A DNA stretch of 64,000 nt from Rhodococcus spongiicola (GCF_004011835.1 NZ_RKLN01000003.1:62001-126000), one strand, 5' to 3'. Counted from the first letter of the stretch, positions 41,151 to 49,337 are shown. Notes: generated by a model from the sequence alone, not told the origin. Translations and numbers: made by a program.

Positions 41151-42655
41151 AGGCTCGCCAGCTTCCTGCGCCGGACCAGCGCGACGAAGAACGGGGCGCC
41201 GAAGACGGCGAGCACGATGCCGACCTGGAGTTCACCCGGCCGCACCACGACCCGGCCGATCACGTCGGCCATCACGAGCATGAGGCCGCCGAGAACGCCG
41301 GCGTAGGGGACCAGCCAGCGGTAGTCGGGACCGGTGATCGCGCGCGCCACGTGTGGAACGACCAGACCGATGAACGCGATCGGCCCACACGCGGCGGTGG
41401 CCGCCCCGGTGAGCAGCGTGATCGCGGCGATGCCCACGATGCGGGAGACGGCGACGTTGGTTCCCAGCGACCGTGCCACGTCCTCGCCGAGGCTGATGAC
41501 ATTGAGGCTGGGGGTGCTGGCGATCGCGATCACCAAGCCGAGGATCAGGAACGGCAATACCTGCCAGAGGATGTCGTACCCGCGACCGGCCATCGAACCG
41601 ACCACCCAGAACCGGTAGCCGTCGAGCGAGGTCTGGTCGAGGATGACGACCGCACTGGTCATCGCCTGCAGGAAGAACGCGACCGCGGCCCCGGCGAGGG
41701 CGAGACTGAGCGGGCTGGCGCTGCCGTTGCCGATCGACGAGAGACCGAACACCGTGATCGACGCGAGCGCCGATCCGACGAAGGCGAACCACAGGTACTG
41801 GCCCGGGGTGGCCAGCCCGAAGGCGTAGATGGCGATCACGACGAGGAATGCGGCGCCGGCGTTGAGGCCGAGCAGGCCGGCGTCGGCGAGCGGGTTGCGG
41901 GTGTGGCCCTGGATGAGGGCACCGGCGACGCCGAGGGCGATACCGACGACGAGACCGAGCAGGGTCCGCGGGATGCGCAGCGTCTGCACGATGATGTCGG
42001 TGTCGCCGCCCGTCGAATAGAACAGTGCGTGGAAGATCTCGCCGAACGACAACGGCCGGGCCCCGACCGAGACGCTCGCGAACAGCACGAGCACCAGCAG
42101 GACCGCGAGCGCGGCCAGGCCCAGCAGTCGTCGGCGACGAATGGCGGCCAGCGAGGTATCGGGTGCCACCGGTTCGAATCCGTCCACGCGGGCAGTGGAT
42201 TCGCGCACCACCTCCGTGCCGCGATCCCACCAGCGCTGCAGTGCGCGCCGGACACCGATCGGTGCGCAGGTCTCGATGTCGCGGGTGACGAGGCCACACC
42301 ATCCCTTGCCGACGGTCGTTCCGGCTCGGCCCTCCCGCACACCGCGGTTCCAGACGAACAGACCGATCGCGACCGCCAGTGCCGCCCCGCCGAAGACGGA
42401 CCGGTCCGCCTGGCCGCCGCCGTTGATGTCGGCGAGCGAGTCGACCAAGTACCAGCCGATCAGGACTGGGATCGCGATGACGCACAGGTCGATCACGTTC
42501 GCGACCGCCCGCAGCTGCCACGGGGCGGGGCCCTCGGGGACGACCTCCTTGCCGAAGTCCCCGCCGCCCCTGTGATCACCGAGGTCACCGCGGCCACCGA
42601 GTGCATGCTTGCGCGTCGACGAGTCCGGACTCGTGTCAGGCGGGCGGGTCGTCAC
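41147..42655 (-). CDS. RDD domain-FecCD siderophore ABC permease fusion
   Basis: 502 residues. An N-terminal RDD domain (about 45-165: LRAVANVIDLCVIAIPVLIG then GTTVGKGWCGLVT) is fused to a FecCD permease (about 180-502: RIPRTLLGLVVGIALGVAGA, NPLADAGLLGLNAGAAF, GPIAFIGLVVPHVARAI). Most FecCD permeases are about 330-360 residues and lack the RDD part. GTG 42655 is chosen because aggag lies 10 bases upstream; ATG 42709 is an alternative but lies at an iron box. First gene of the import operon. No substrate-binding lipoprotein gene adjoins. Confidence 0.9.
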   Translation of the reverse strand: MTTRPPDTSPDSSTRKHALGGRGDLGDHRGGGDFGKEVVPEGPAPWQLRAVANVIDLCVIAIPVLIGWYLVDSLADINGGGQADRSVFGGAALAVAIGLFVWNRGVREGRAGTTVGKGWCGLVTRDIETCAPIGVRRALQRWWDRGTEVVRESTARVDGFEPVAPDTSLAAIRRRRLLGLAALAVLLVLVLFASVSVGARPLSFGEIFHALFYSTGGDTDIIVQTLRIPRTLLGLVVGIALGVAGALIQGHTRNPLADAGLLGLNAGAAFLVVIAIYAFGLATPGQYLWFAFVGSALASITVFGLSSIGNGSASPLSLALAGAAVAFFLQAMTSAVVILDQTSLDGYRFWVVGSMAGRGYDILWQVLPFLILGLVIAIASTPSLNVISLGEDVARSLGTNVAVSRIVGIAAITLLTGAATAACGPIAFIGLVVPHVARAITGPDYRWLVPYAGVLGGLMLVMADVIGRVVVRPGELQVGIVLAVFGAPFFVALVRRRKLASL

Positions 42656-42713
42656 GACGGGGGTGCTCCTGGGGACGGGAAGGCGAAGGGAAAAGACGCG
42701 GTCGAGCATCAGG

Positions 42714-42732
42714 TTACGGAAGCCTAACCGAA
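42714..42732. promoter_or_regulatory. IdeR/DtxR-like iron box (importer proximal)
   Basis: ttacggaagcctaaccgaa matches the 19-bp IdeR consensus ttaggttagcctaacctaa at 15 positions, including a perfect agcctaacc core half. It lies about 59 bp upstream of the first importer gene, where bound iron-loaded IdeR would block transcription. Confidence 0.75.
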
Positions 42733-42791
42733 CGTGCGACGGCGGTATCCGCGCCGCGAGACCAACCCCGCCCCACTCTCGGGTTGCGAAT

Positions 42792-42810
42792 TTAGGCGAG
42801 CCTTGCCTAT
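42792..42810. promoter_or_regulatory. IdeR/DtxR-like iron box (distal)
   Basis: ttaggcgagccttgcctat matches the IdeR consensus at about 14 of 19 positions, with both outer half-sites ttagg and cct-a intact. It may serve a second importer promoter or a rightward transcript toward the hairpin at 42877-42908. Confidence 0.72.
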
Positions 42811-42876
42811 GCTCATGCGCAGGCTGCCGGGCCGTGCGGAGTCCTGAGGGCTGCAGAGACTCCCGGTCCATTCCAC

Positions 42877-42908
42877 GGCGGGTTCCGCGCACACGCGCGG
42901 AACCCGCC
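42877..42908. terminator. Strong stem-loop in the divergent iron-regulated region
   Basis: Perfect 13-bp inverted repeat, ggcgggttccgcg and cgcggaacccgcc, with a 6-base loop. It lies between divergent genes, where no annotated transcript should end. It follows a possible rightward start near the distal iron box and a 12-codon open frame (ATG 42809 to TGA 42847). It could end a small iron-regulated RNA. Confidence 0.55.
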
Positions 42909-43026
42909 GATTCGCTTCACCCGGTAGGGCGGATCAATCGCGCGCAGCGGCGTCGGGCACCATGACGGGAAACGTATGCGGTAGGCGGCCCGGCATCCAC
43001 GGCCGCCAGACTCGAGGGAGCGGATG

Positions 43027-43488
43027 ATGGCGAGCGACGCGGAGCGTGGATCCATACCGGGCGCCGGAGCGGACCCGGCGGAAGTCGGCGCATTCCTCAA
43101 CAGGGGATTCGGGGAAGCAATCGGGCTCGAGTACACCGAACTCTCCGCCGACTGCGTCCGCGCGCAGTGGAAGGTCACGCCCGCGCTCTTCCAGCCGTGG
43201 GGAATCATGCACGGCGGCGTGCACTGCGCGGTCATCGAGTCCCTCGCCAGCGTCGCAGCCAGCCTTTGGTTCGGTGACCGCGGTCATGTCGTCGGGGTGA
43301 ACAACAACACCGACTTCCTGCGCGCCACCCGCGACGGCATGCTGTTCGCCGAGGCCACTCCGGTGCATCGCGGACGCACCCAGCAGTTGTGGCTCGTGAC
43401 CGTCACCGACGAGCAGGACCGGCTCGTCGCACGCGGACAGGTGCGGTTGCAGAACATCGCCGAGACGTCGGCGCTCGGCAACGGCTGA
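43027..43488 (+). CDS. PaaI-type hotdog-fold thioesterase
   Basis: 153 residues. The hotdog helix segment GIMHGGVHCAVIESLAS carries the family HGG motif; GVNNNTDFLRAT follows, with the usual Asn/Thr pattern, and a C-terminal strand RLVARGQVRLQNI. It hydrolyses acyl-CoA thioesters, possibly aromatic or menaquinone-pathway substrates. gggag precedes the tandem ATG ATG at 43024/43027, and spacing favours the second. Converges on ndh. Confidence 0.88.
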   Translation: MASDAERGSIPGAGADPAEVGAFLNRGFGEAIGLEYTELSADCVRAQWKVTPALFQPWGIMHGGVHCAVIESLASVAASLWFGDRGHVVGVNNNTDFLRATRDGMLFAEATPVHRGRTQQLWLVTVTDEQDRLVARGQVRLQNIAETSALGNG

Positions 43489-43506
43489 CGGAGGACCGGG
43501 TCAGCC
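43483..43506. terminator. Candidate bidirectional terminator
   Basis: Inverted repeat ggctgac (43483-43489) and gtcagcc (43500-43506) spans both stop codons of the convergent thioesterase and ndh genes. Short stem, no T-tract. Confidence 0.35.
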
Positions 43507-44871
43507 TGCTTCGCGCGATTCGCCGGCGGACGCCCGACTGTGCTCCTGGAGCATGTCGATCGCGTTGCGCGCGAACACCTGTTGCTCGGTCGACGTCATC
43601 TGCGCACGGCCTCTGCCGAGGAACGAGACTATCCACGAGAACACGGTCGACAGACGGCTGCGGAACCCGATCAGGTACATCAGGTGGACGACGAGCCACA
43701 TGACCCAGCCGATGAACCCGCTGATCTCGAGCTTGCCCACCTTCGCGACCGCGCTGAACCGGGAGATCGTCGCCATCGAACCCTTGTCGAAGTACTTGAA
43801 CGGTTCCCGGTCCTCGGGCCGCGCGCCGTCGAGCCCGGCCCGGATCTCCTTGGCTGCGTACTTGCCGCCCTGCATCGCCACCTGAGCAAGGCCAGGCAGG
43901 TCGTCGAGCGCCATCATGTCACCGATCACGAACACGTTCGGGTAGCCGGGGAGAGTCAGATCCGGGTTGACGTGGACTCGGCCGGCGCGGTCGACCTCCG
44001 CACCGGTCTGCTCACCCAACTGCCTTCCCAGCGGGCTGGCCTGCACTCCGGCCGACCACACCTTGCACTGCGACTCGATCCGGTTCTCGGTGCCGTTCTT
44101 GTGCTTGACGACCAGCCCGTCCACATCGACGTTCGTGACCATCGAGTCGAGCTGGATCTCGACGCCGAGCTTCTCGAGCCGCTCGGCGGCCTTGGCGCTG
44201 AGTTTGCCGCCGTACACGGGCAGCACCGACGCGGCGCCGTCGAGCAAGACCACCCGGGAGTCGCGCGGATCGATCCGCCGAAACGCCCCCGCCAACGTGC
44301 GGTGCGCGAGTTCGGCGATCTGCCCGGCCAGCTCGACGCCGGTCGGCCCGGCACCGACCACGACGAAGGTGAGCAGCCGCGCTCGCTCTTCGGGATCGTC
44401 GGACAGTTCGGCCTGCTCGAACGCCCCCAGGATGCGGCCACGCAACTCCAGGGCATCGTCGACGGTCTTCATGCCGGGCGCGAACTCCGCGAAGTGATCG
44501 TTGCCGAAGTACGACTGTCCGGCACCGGCAGCGACGATGAGGGAATCGAACTCGGTGACGGTCTCACGGTCGAGCAGGTGGGAGGTCACCTTGCCCGCTG
44601 CGAGGTCGATCGTCTCCACGTCACCGAGGAGGACTTCGACGTTCTTCTGCTTGCGCAGCACGATCCGGGTGGTCGGCGCGATATCCCCGACGGACAGGAT
44701 CCCGGTCGCCACCTGGTACAGCAGAGGCTGGAAGAGATGGTGCGTCGTGCGGGCGATCAGCGTGATGTCCACCGGCGCGCGCCCGAGGGCCTGGGTGGAG
44801 AACAGTCCGCCGAATCCGGATCCGATGACCACGACGCGATGGCGGCGTGTAGGCGTCGACGAAGTGCTCAT
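43501..44871 (-). CDS. ndh: Type II NADH dehydrogenase (NDH-2)
   Basis: 456 residues. Transfers electrons from NADH to menaquinone at the membrane without proton pumping. N-terminal FAD motif VVVIGSGFGGLFSTQAL, QPLLYQVATG quinone-site segment, second dinucleotide motif VVVGAGPTGVELAGQIAEL, VFVIGDMM FAD motif. The C-terminal part has a membrane-associating stretch GFIGWVMWLVVHLMYLIG. ATG 44871 gives the family start; an in-frame extension upstream to 45012 is not supported. Confidence 0.94.
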   Translation of the reverse strand: MSTSSTPTRRHRVVVIGSGFGGLFSTQALGRAPVDITLIARTTHHLFQPLLYQVATGILSVGDIAPTTRIVLRKQKNVEVLLGDVETIDLAAGKVTSHLLDRETVTEFDSLIVAAGAGQSYFGNDHFAEFAPGMKTVDDALELRGRILGAFEQAELSDDPEERARLLTFVVVGAGPTGVELAGQIAELAHRTLAGAFRRIDPRDSRVVLLDGAASVLPVYGGKLSAKAAERLEKLGVEIQLDSMVTNVDVDGLVVKHKNGTENRIESQCKVWSAGVQASPLGRQLGEQTGAEVDRAGRVHVNPDLTLPGYPNVFVIGDMMALDDLPGLAQVAMQGGKYAAKEIRAGLDGARPEDREPFKYFDKGSMATISRFSAVAKVGKLEISGFIGWVMWLVVHLMYLIGFRSRLSTVFSWIVSFLGRGRAQMTSTEQQVFARNAIDMLQEHSRASAGESREAG

Positions 44872-44944
44872 TCCGCGCTCCTCGAAAGTCGTCGAACCGT
44901 GCTTTCCCTGCCACCGTAGCCGCCGCGCGCAGCGTGCCGCCGCA

Positions 44945-46003
44945 TCAGTGGTCGTCGAGCAGTCGATAGAGCGGGTTGCGCGCCGCCGCCTCCCGCACCC
45001 CAGCACCCGCACCCTCCGTGTACACCTGGGTGGTGTTCATCGACTCGTGGCCGAGCATGCGCATGAGGGTGAAGATGCTGACGTTCTCGTCGGCCATGTT
45101 GGTGGCGAAGGTGTGCCGGAACTGGTGCGTGAGGGCGCCCTTGGCGCGTTCCCCGTTGATCCCCGCCCGCTGATAGGCCCGCAGCACGCGGTACTGCAGC
45201 GTGCCGCGAGTGATCCGGCTGCCGTCGGCGCCGACGAAGAGCGGATCCGTGCTGCGGAAGTACTGCCAGGCGGTCGCGACTTGCGACACCCGACGTTTGG
45301 TCGTGGCCGGAAAGCGGTCGATTCGCGACTCGAGATAGCCGGTCAGGGCTGCCACGAGCGCGGGTTCCGCAGTGGCGACACGTTCCTTGCTTCCCTTCCC
45401 GCGGACCAGGATCACCTTCGTCGCTCCGGTCGATCCGTCATCAGCGGCGCTGCGCACATCCCCGATGTTCACCGCGATCAACTCGGACGACCGCATGCCC
45501 GTCAGCAACGCCGTGAGGATGATCGCAAGGTCGCGTTCGCCCCACGGACGGACGCCGTCGGTGTCGTCCTCCTGCAGGGTCGCGATCAGTCGGGCGACCG
45601 CGTCCGACGGGAGCGCCTTGGGAATCCGCCTGGGCGCCTTGGGTCGCAGCACCGCCGACATCGGGTTCGCAACGATTGCGTCCAGAGAAAACAGGAAATC
45701 GCACAACGTATTCCAGGTGGACCAGCATCGACGGATCGACGCGACCTCGTGCGTTGCAGCGAACGTCGCAAACGCCTGCTGCATCGCCGGCTTGGTGATC
45801 ACATCCACGGACAGTTCGCTCACCGCGGTCCCGGTTTGGTGAGCGAGGAACTCGCAGATTCCGGCATAGTCCTGCCGGTACGCCTTGAGGGTGTTCGGGG
45901 ACGGCTTCGCGGTACTGCGGTGTAGCAGGAACTCATCGAACCAGGCGTCGAGTAGTCGTTGGTCGTCACGCACGCTGTCCTGATCCATATCTTTCGCTGC
46001 CAC
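44945..46003 (-). CDS. Tyrosine recombinase/integrase
   Basis: 352 residues. N-terminal SAM-like core-binding domain (LDAWFDEFLLHRSTAK then PNTLKAYRQDYAGICEFL). Catalytic domain with Arg in TGMRSSEL, Lys in RGKGSKE, HQFRH, LGHESMNTT and Tyr in QVYTEG, so all catalytic residues are present. Longer than XerC/XerD (about 300). GTG 46003 has ggaagg five bases upstream; ATG 45988 is an alternative. No phage or transfer genes adjoin. It lies 3.6 kb from the dif site. Confidence 0.92.
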   Translation of the reverse strand: MAAKDMDQDSVRDDQRLLDAWFDEFLLHRSTAKPSPNTLKAYRQDYAGICEFLAHQTGTAVSELSVDVITKPAMQQAFATFAATHEVASIRRCWSTWNTLCDFLFSLDAIVANPMSAVLRPKAPRRIPKALPSDAVARLIATLQEDDTDGVRPWGERDLAIILTALLTGMRSSELIAVNIGDVRSAADDGSTGATKVILVRGKGSKERVATAEPALVAALTGYLESRIDRFPATTKRRVSQVATAWQYFRSTDPLFVGADGSRITRGTLQYRVLRAYQRAGINGERAKGALTHQFRHTFATNMADENVSIFTLMRMLGHESMNTTQVYTEGAGAGVREAAARNPLYRLLDDH

Positions 46004-46365
46004 GCGCCTTCCGCTGCTACTCGTCTCGGATCGAACAGCACATGTGTTCGATTCGTATCGGAAGTGTATAGGCAACTCGAGACGACGGGGCGGTGAAGCG
46101 GGTGGCTGTGGCGTACGGGGGGAGAGGCGGCTTCACCCTCGGTTTCACCCTGGCGCTTCTTTCGCCGACTACCCCGATCTCATAGTTTGAACACGGCCAG
46201 GCACGCCCCCCGACGTGTGCCTGGCCCCTTGCTTTCCGGGCCGTGTCAGTCGCGAAATCGCACCTCGCCAGACCGTTTTCGGGGGGTTATCGGTGCGGGG
46301 ATCTGGGTACTCGTCATCTACGCCGGCCGCGCGTGTGCGAGCCGGCCCCGATGAGGAGGCGAGTA
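46004..46365. other. Intergenic region upstream of the tyrosine recombinase
   Basis: 362 bp. It holds an inverted repeat tcgaaca (46031-46037) and tgttcga (46045-46051) just upstream of the recombinase, possibly its operator or a crossover site. A 10-bp stem ggccaggcac (46195-46204) and gtgcctggcc (46217-46226), followed by ccccttgcttt, resembles a terminator or leader attenuator ahead of the Cys-rich gene. No tRNA was recognised. Confidence 0.55.
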
Positions 46366-46599
46366 ATGGCGACCTGCGAGACGTGCGGCAACGACTACGA
46401 CAAGGCGTTCACGGTGGTCATGGGAGACCGCCGAGGGGTCTTCGACAGTTTCGAGTGCGCGGCAAACGCGATGGCTCCCGTGTGTGCGCACTGCGGATGC
46501 CGCATCCTCGGCCACGGCGTCGAAGACGAGAGCCGCATATTCTGTTGCGCCAACTGCGCGCGGATGGCCGGCCACGAGCGGCTGGTCGATCGCGTGTGA
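46366..46599 (+). CDS. Small cysteine-rich metal-binding protein
   Basis: 77 residues with nine cysteines: CxxC at 4/7, Cys31, CxxCxC at 40/43/45 and CCxxC at 60/61/64, plus several histidines, arranged like two zinc ribbons or a metallothionein-like fold. ATG 46366 has gaggaggcg 7-8 bases upstream. It converges with the sigma-factor gene (4-bp gap). Role unknown; metal storage or a small regulatory zinc protein are plausible. Confidence 0.82.
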   Translation: MATCETCGNDYDKAFTVVMGDRRGVFDSFECAANAMAPVCAHCGCRILGHGVEDESRIFCCANCARMAGHERLVDRV

Positions 46600-46603
46600 C
46601 CAA

Positions 46604-47377
46604 TCACTGTTCGAGTTGATTGCGGAGTGTCGCGAGAGACCGGGCCAACAGGCGCGAGACGTGCATCTGGGAGATCCCGACCTCCTCGGCTATCCGGTTC
46701 TGCGTGAGGTTGGCGAAGAAACGCATGAACACGATCCGGCGCTCGCGGTCGGACAGGGCGGCGAGCACCGGGCGGAGCGCTTCATGATTCTCGACCGCCT
46801 CTAGACCTGCATCGTCGTCGCCGAGCTCCTCGGCGAGCGGATGTCCGCGGGCGCGACCGTTCTGCGGGGCGTCGACCGATACCGTCTGATAGGCGTTGGC
46901 CGCGAGAAGTCCCTCGGCGACGTCCTGCTCACCGATCCGTAGCTCGGCCGCGATCTCGCGCCGAGTAGGAGGCCGCTCGAGGCGCTGCGTCAGCAGTGCG
47001 GCCGAACGGGTTATCTCGAGATGCAGTTCCTTGACCCGGCGCGGCACCCGCACCGCCCAACCTGTGTCCCGGAAGTGTCGCCGAACCTCGCCCATCATGG
47101 TTGGCACCGCGAACGCAACGAAGTCGGAGCCCACGCGCACGTCGTAACGGTTGACCGCATTGACCAGTCCGACCCGAGCGACCTGGACCAGGTCGTCGTG
47201 GTACTCACCGCGGCCGTCGAACCGGCGGGCAATGTGGTCGGCGAGGGGGAGACATCGCGTGACCACCGAGTCGCGCAGCACTCGGTACCGCGGATCGGTG
47301 CGGTCGAGCGCCGCCATCGACTCGAAGACCGCACCGACGTCGCGGTATTCGCTGGTGTGCTGGGCCGATCCGCTCAC
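46604..47377 (-). CDS. SigF/SigB-type stress sigma factor (sigma-70 group 3)
   Basis: 257 residues. Region 2: LADHIARRFDGRGEYHDDLVQVARVGLVNAVNRYD and PTMMGEVRRHFRD (quoted in parts: HDDLVQVARVGLVNAV, PTMMGEVRRHFRD). Region 3 RPPTRREIAAEL, region 4 LSDRERRIVFMRFFAN and a helix-turn-helix NRIAEEVGISQMHVSRLLA. Matches the general stress/sporulation SigF-B-G group. GTG 47377 chosen. No anti-sigma gene is adjacent, which is unusual, since SigF is commonly paired with RsbW/UsfX. Confidence 0.9.
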   Translation of the reverse strand: MSGSAQHTSEYRDVGAVFESMAALDRTDPRYRVLRDSVVTRCLPLADHIARRFDGRGEYHDDLVQVARVGLVNAVNRYDVRVGSDFVAFAVPTMMGEVRRHFRDTGWAVRVPRRVKELHLEITRSAALLTQRLERPPTRREIAAELRIGEQDVAEGLLAANAYQTVSVDAPQNGRARGHPLAEELGDDDAGLEAVENHEALRPVLAALSDRERRIVFMRFFANLTQNRIAEEVGISQMHVSRLLARSLATLRNQLEQ

Positions 47378-47745
47378 ACAATCGCCTCGCGGTGCCGGTG
47401 GAGCAGGCCCGGTGCCGTCGCGCGGAACCGGGATGGCTGCCTCACGTGTCCTCCTCGGACATCGGACTCCGTTCATCGTATGACGCACAGCAGCCGGTTG
47501 GGAGCGATCGGAGAGGGGAGCGGCGCCCGGTCGTCCAGCACCGGCGATTTCGATTTCGAGGTCGGGCCCAGGCCGCCCGCTCGCCCGGCACCGCGCACAC
47601 AAAGCGAACGGTCGGACCTGGTAAGGCCCACCGGCCCGCCATGCGACCGGGTCGCGAGCGCGGCACGGACGTTGTGCACGATCGTGATCTTCTTCGCGTT
47701 TCATGGGGGCGGCGGCTACCTACCGAAGGACCACAGGAGGCGACA
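47378..47745. other. Divergent intergenic region, sigma factor and arsenate reductase
   Basis: 368 bp of G+C-rich DNA. Presumed promoters for both genes; the only clear element is aggagg at 47735-47740 for the arsenate reductase. No supported gene. Confidence 0.5.
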
Positions 47746-48387
47746 ATGAGCCAGCGCGTTGACCGTCAGCAACCCGCCTTGTTCTTACCCGCGGCCGTTC
47801 TGTCGCGCGCCGCAGATCACTTGGCCAAGAGGTATGCCGGAATCTTCTCCCCGGAGACGGTCGAACGGGCAGTGGTCGAGTCCTACGAAGCGCTTCGGGA
47901 GACCGCCACCGTCCACGCCCATCTGGCGGCCCTCGCGCCGAATCTCGCGGCGGAACGACTGACCGCCCGCGCCCGCGCAGACGGGAGCGTGCCCAAGACC
48001 GAGCCCGACGTGCTGTTCATCTGCGCCCACAACGCCGGCCGTTCCCAGATGGCCGCAGCGTTGCTCGATCACCACGGCCACGATCGGGTCCACGTGCATT
48101 CGGCGGGGTCGACACCGACCGGGGAGGTCGATCCGGGCGTCGTGGAGGTGATGGCCGAGAGCGGTCTGGACCTGGCTCCCGCGTACCCCAAGCCGTTGAC
48201 CGACGACGTGGTCGCCGCCGCCGACATCGTGGTGACCATGGGGTGCGGAGACGCCTGTGGCGTCTACCCGGGGAAGCGGTACCTCGACTGGCCGGTAGCC
48301 GACCCGGAGGGACAACCCGTTGAGGTTGTGCGCGAGATCCGAGACGAGATCGACGTCCTCGTGCGTGGTCTGCTCGCCGAACTTTGA
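47746..48387 (+). CDS. arsC: Arsenate reductase of the low-MW phosphatase type, with N-terminal helical domain
   Basis: 213 residues. An N-terminal three-helix domain (about 10-80) precedes a phosphatase-fold arsenate reductase domain: P-loop CAHNAGRS (Cys93-Arg99) and the DWPVADP segment with the acid Asp. This two-part architecture is known for actinobacterial enzymes that use mycothiol/mycoredoxin to reduce arsenate. ATG 47746 has a perfect aggagg. No efflux gene adjoins. A decayed second copy of the C-terminus lies at 49213-49275. Confidence 0.92.
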   Translation: MSQRVDRQQPALFLPAAVLSRAADHLAKRYAGIFSPETVERAVVESYEALRETATVHAHLAALAPNLAAERLTARARADGSVPKTEPDVLFICAHNAGRSQMAAALLDHHGHDRVHVHSAGSTPTGEVDPGVVEVMAESGLDLAPAYPKPLTDDVVAAADIVVTMGCGDACGVYPGKRYLDWPVADPEGQPVEVVREIRDEIDVLVRGLLAEL

Positions 48388-48552
48388 CGAGCGCCCGGGT
48401 CGACCGGAGATAGTCGATCTGCGTTTGGAACCGGTTCCGGGCGTCGAGAATGCCCTTTCTCAATCACTCTCCGGTGTGGCCGGCGATCGACCGACCCACT
48501 TCGGATCTGCCAGGTACGATTTGTCATCTCATTCCGAAGCTCTGGAGTCTTC

Positions 48553-49116
48553 TTGAAACCTGCCATCAGTCGTCGCGATATGCACGAGTCCGTCGCCTTT
48601 CACATGGGGGACATGGGCTTCGAGTCGGTCAGTACGCGCGCTGGTTGGACGGACGATCTGTTCCACGTCGACGGTCGCCGCGTCGTGGGACTTGGAACGA
48701 TTACGAGATCGCCTGTCGACGAACAACATCTGACGGGCATCCACCAGACTTTTTACCTGGGAAAGACCAACGATCGCTGGGTGCACTTCTCATACGGGGG
48801 CTACACCAGCGAGGCACGATCGTTCGCGAACCGGATGGGAATCGCACTGTTCGAATTCGACGGGGATGGGCGGATTGTGGCGCTCTCCAGGTTGGCCCGC
48901 AGTTTCTACCGGCGCAAGCCGACGGAACGCTGGAAGGTGCGTGCCGTGCAGGAGGTCGCAAGGTTCGCGGCACTAAGCCTGATCATGGGCGTGGTACTCA
49001 CGTTCCCGGTGGTCGGCTGGACACTTCTCGCACTGGCTGCGCTGCTCGTGGCCGGCAAGGTTTATTCGCGGGTCGCGGGCACTAGTGCGCCGTCGGACCG
49101 TGCCCAACGTGCCTGA
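48553..49116 (+). CDS. Mrr-like (restriction-endonuclease fold) membrane protein, probably inactive
   Basis: 187 residues from TTG 48553 (ggag 5-9 bases upstream). The first 115 residues resemble the Mrr domain: a helix then GFESVSTRAGWTDD, and FSYGGYTSEARSFANRMGIALFEFDGDGR, given as FSYGGYTSEARSFA then GIALFEFDG. The catalytic QxK is replaced by GLGTI, so cleavage is unlikely. The C-terminus has two hydrophobic stretches (AALSLIMGVVLTFPVVGW; LLALAALLVAG). Role unknown. Confidence 0.72.
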   Translation: MKPAISRRDMHESVAFHMGDMGFESVSTRAGWTDDLFHVDGRRVVGLGTITRSPVDEQHLTGIHQTFYLGKTNDRWVHFSYGGYTSEARSFANRMGIALFEFDGDGRIVALSRLARSFYRRKPTERWKVRAVQEVARFAALSLIMGVVLTFPVVGWTLLALAALLVAGKVYSRVAGTSAPSDRAQRA

Positions 49117-49145
49117 CGGAATTCCTTCGCCTAGGGGAGAGGTTC

Positions 49146-49208
49146 ATGGTTGAGGAGGAACGTCACCAGAAGCCACCGCACCTGCCCGAACTTGCCGTCG
49201 ACTACTGA
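49146..49208 (+). CDS. Possible 20-codon open frame
   Basis: ATG 49146 preceded by ggggagagg at good spacing encodes MVEEERHQKPPHLPELAVDY and then stops. Too short to classify. It may be the beginning of a gene cut by decay, since an arsenate-reductase remnant follows in another frame, or a real micropeptide. Confidence 0.3.
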   Translation: MVEEERHQKPPHLPELAVDY

Positions 49209-49212
49209 TCGG

Positions 49213-49275
49213 CTGCGCTAGATCCGGGACGAGGTCGACCGCCTGGCGCTCGGCCTGCTCGCCGAACCCGGAGAG
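49213..49275 (+). pseudogene. Arsenate reductase C-terminal remnant
   Basis: Reads IRDEVDRLALGLLAE from 49222 to 49266, matching IRDEIDVLVRGLLAE at the end of the intact arsC 0.9 kb upstream. The codon that would be the conserved Glu before IRDE is TAG (49219-49221). No other part of the gene is recognisable. A decayed tandem duplicate or a truncated second arsC. Confidence 0.72.
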
Positions 49276-49313
49276 CTCACCGGGCCGCGAGTAGCACGAA
49301 ACATGTTGCTGTA

Positions 49314-49337
49314 CATGGATATTCGGTAATATCCATG
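49314..49337. repeat. 24-bp perfect palindrome
   Basis: catggatatt and aatatccatg separated by cggt. It is strikingly A+T-rich in this genome. Could be an operator, a terminator or a recombination-related site. Located 0.3 kb from dif. Confidence 0.6.

Larger units (their letters stand above)
42656..43026. other. Divergent intergenic region, siderophore importer and thioesterase
   Basis: 371 bp holding two IdeR-like boxes, the strong hairpin and presumably promoters in both directions. No conventional gene is supported. Confidence 0.7.

Noticed and set aside
40048-41235. Upstream extension of the siderophore ATPase frame
   Set aside because: It runs across the permease gene in a different frame; ATG 40047 in an ATGA overlap is the natural start.
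46031-46051. LexA/SOS box upstream of the tyrosine recombinase
   Set aside because: Arms tcgaac and gttcga are present but the spacing is 9 rather than the 4 expected for an actinobacterial LexA site.
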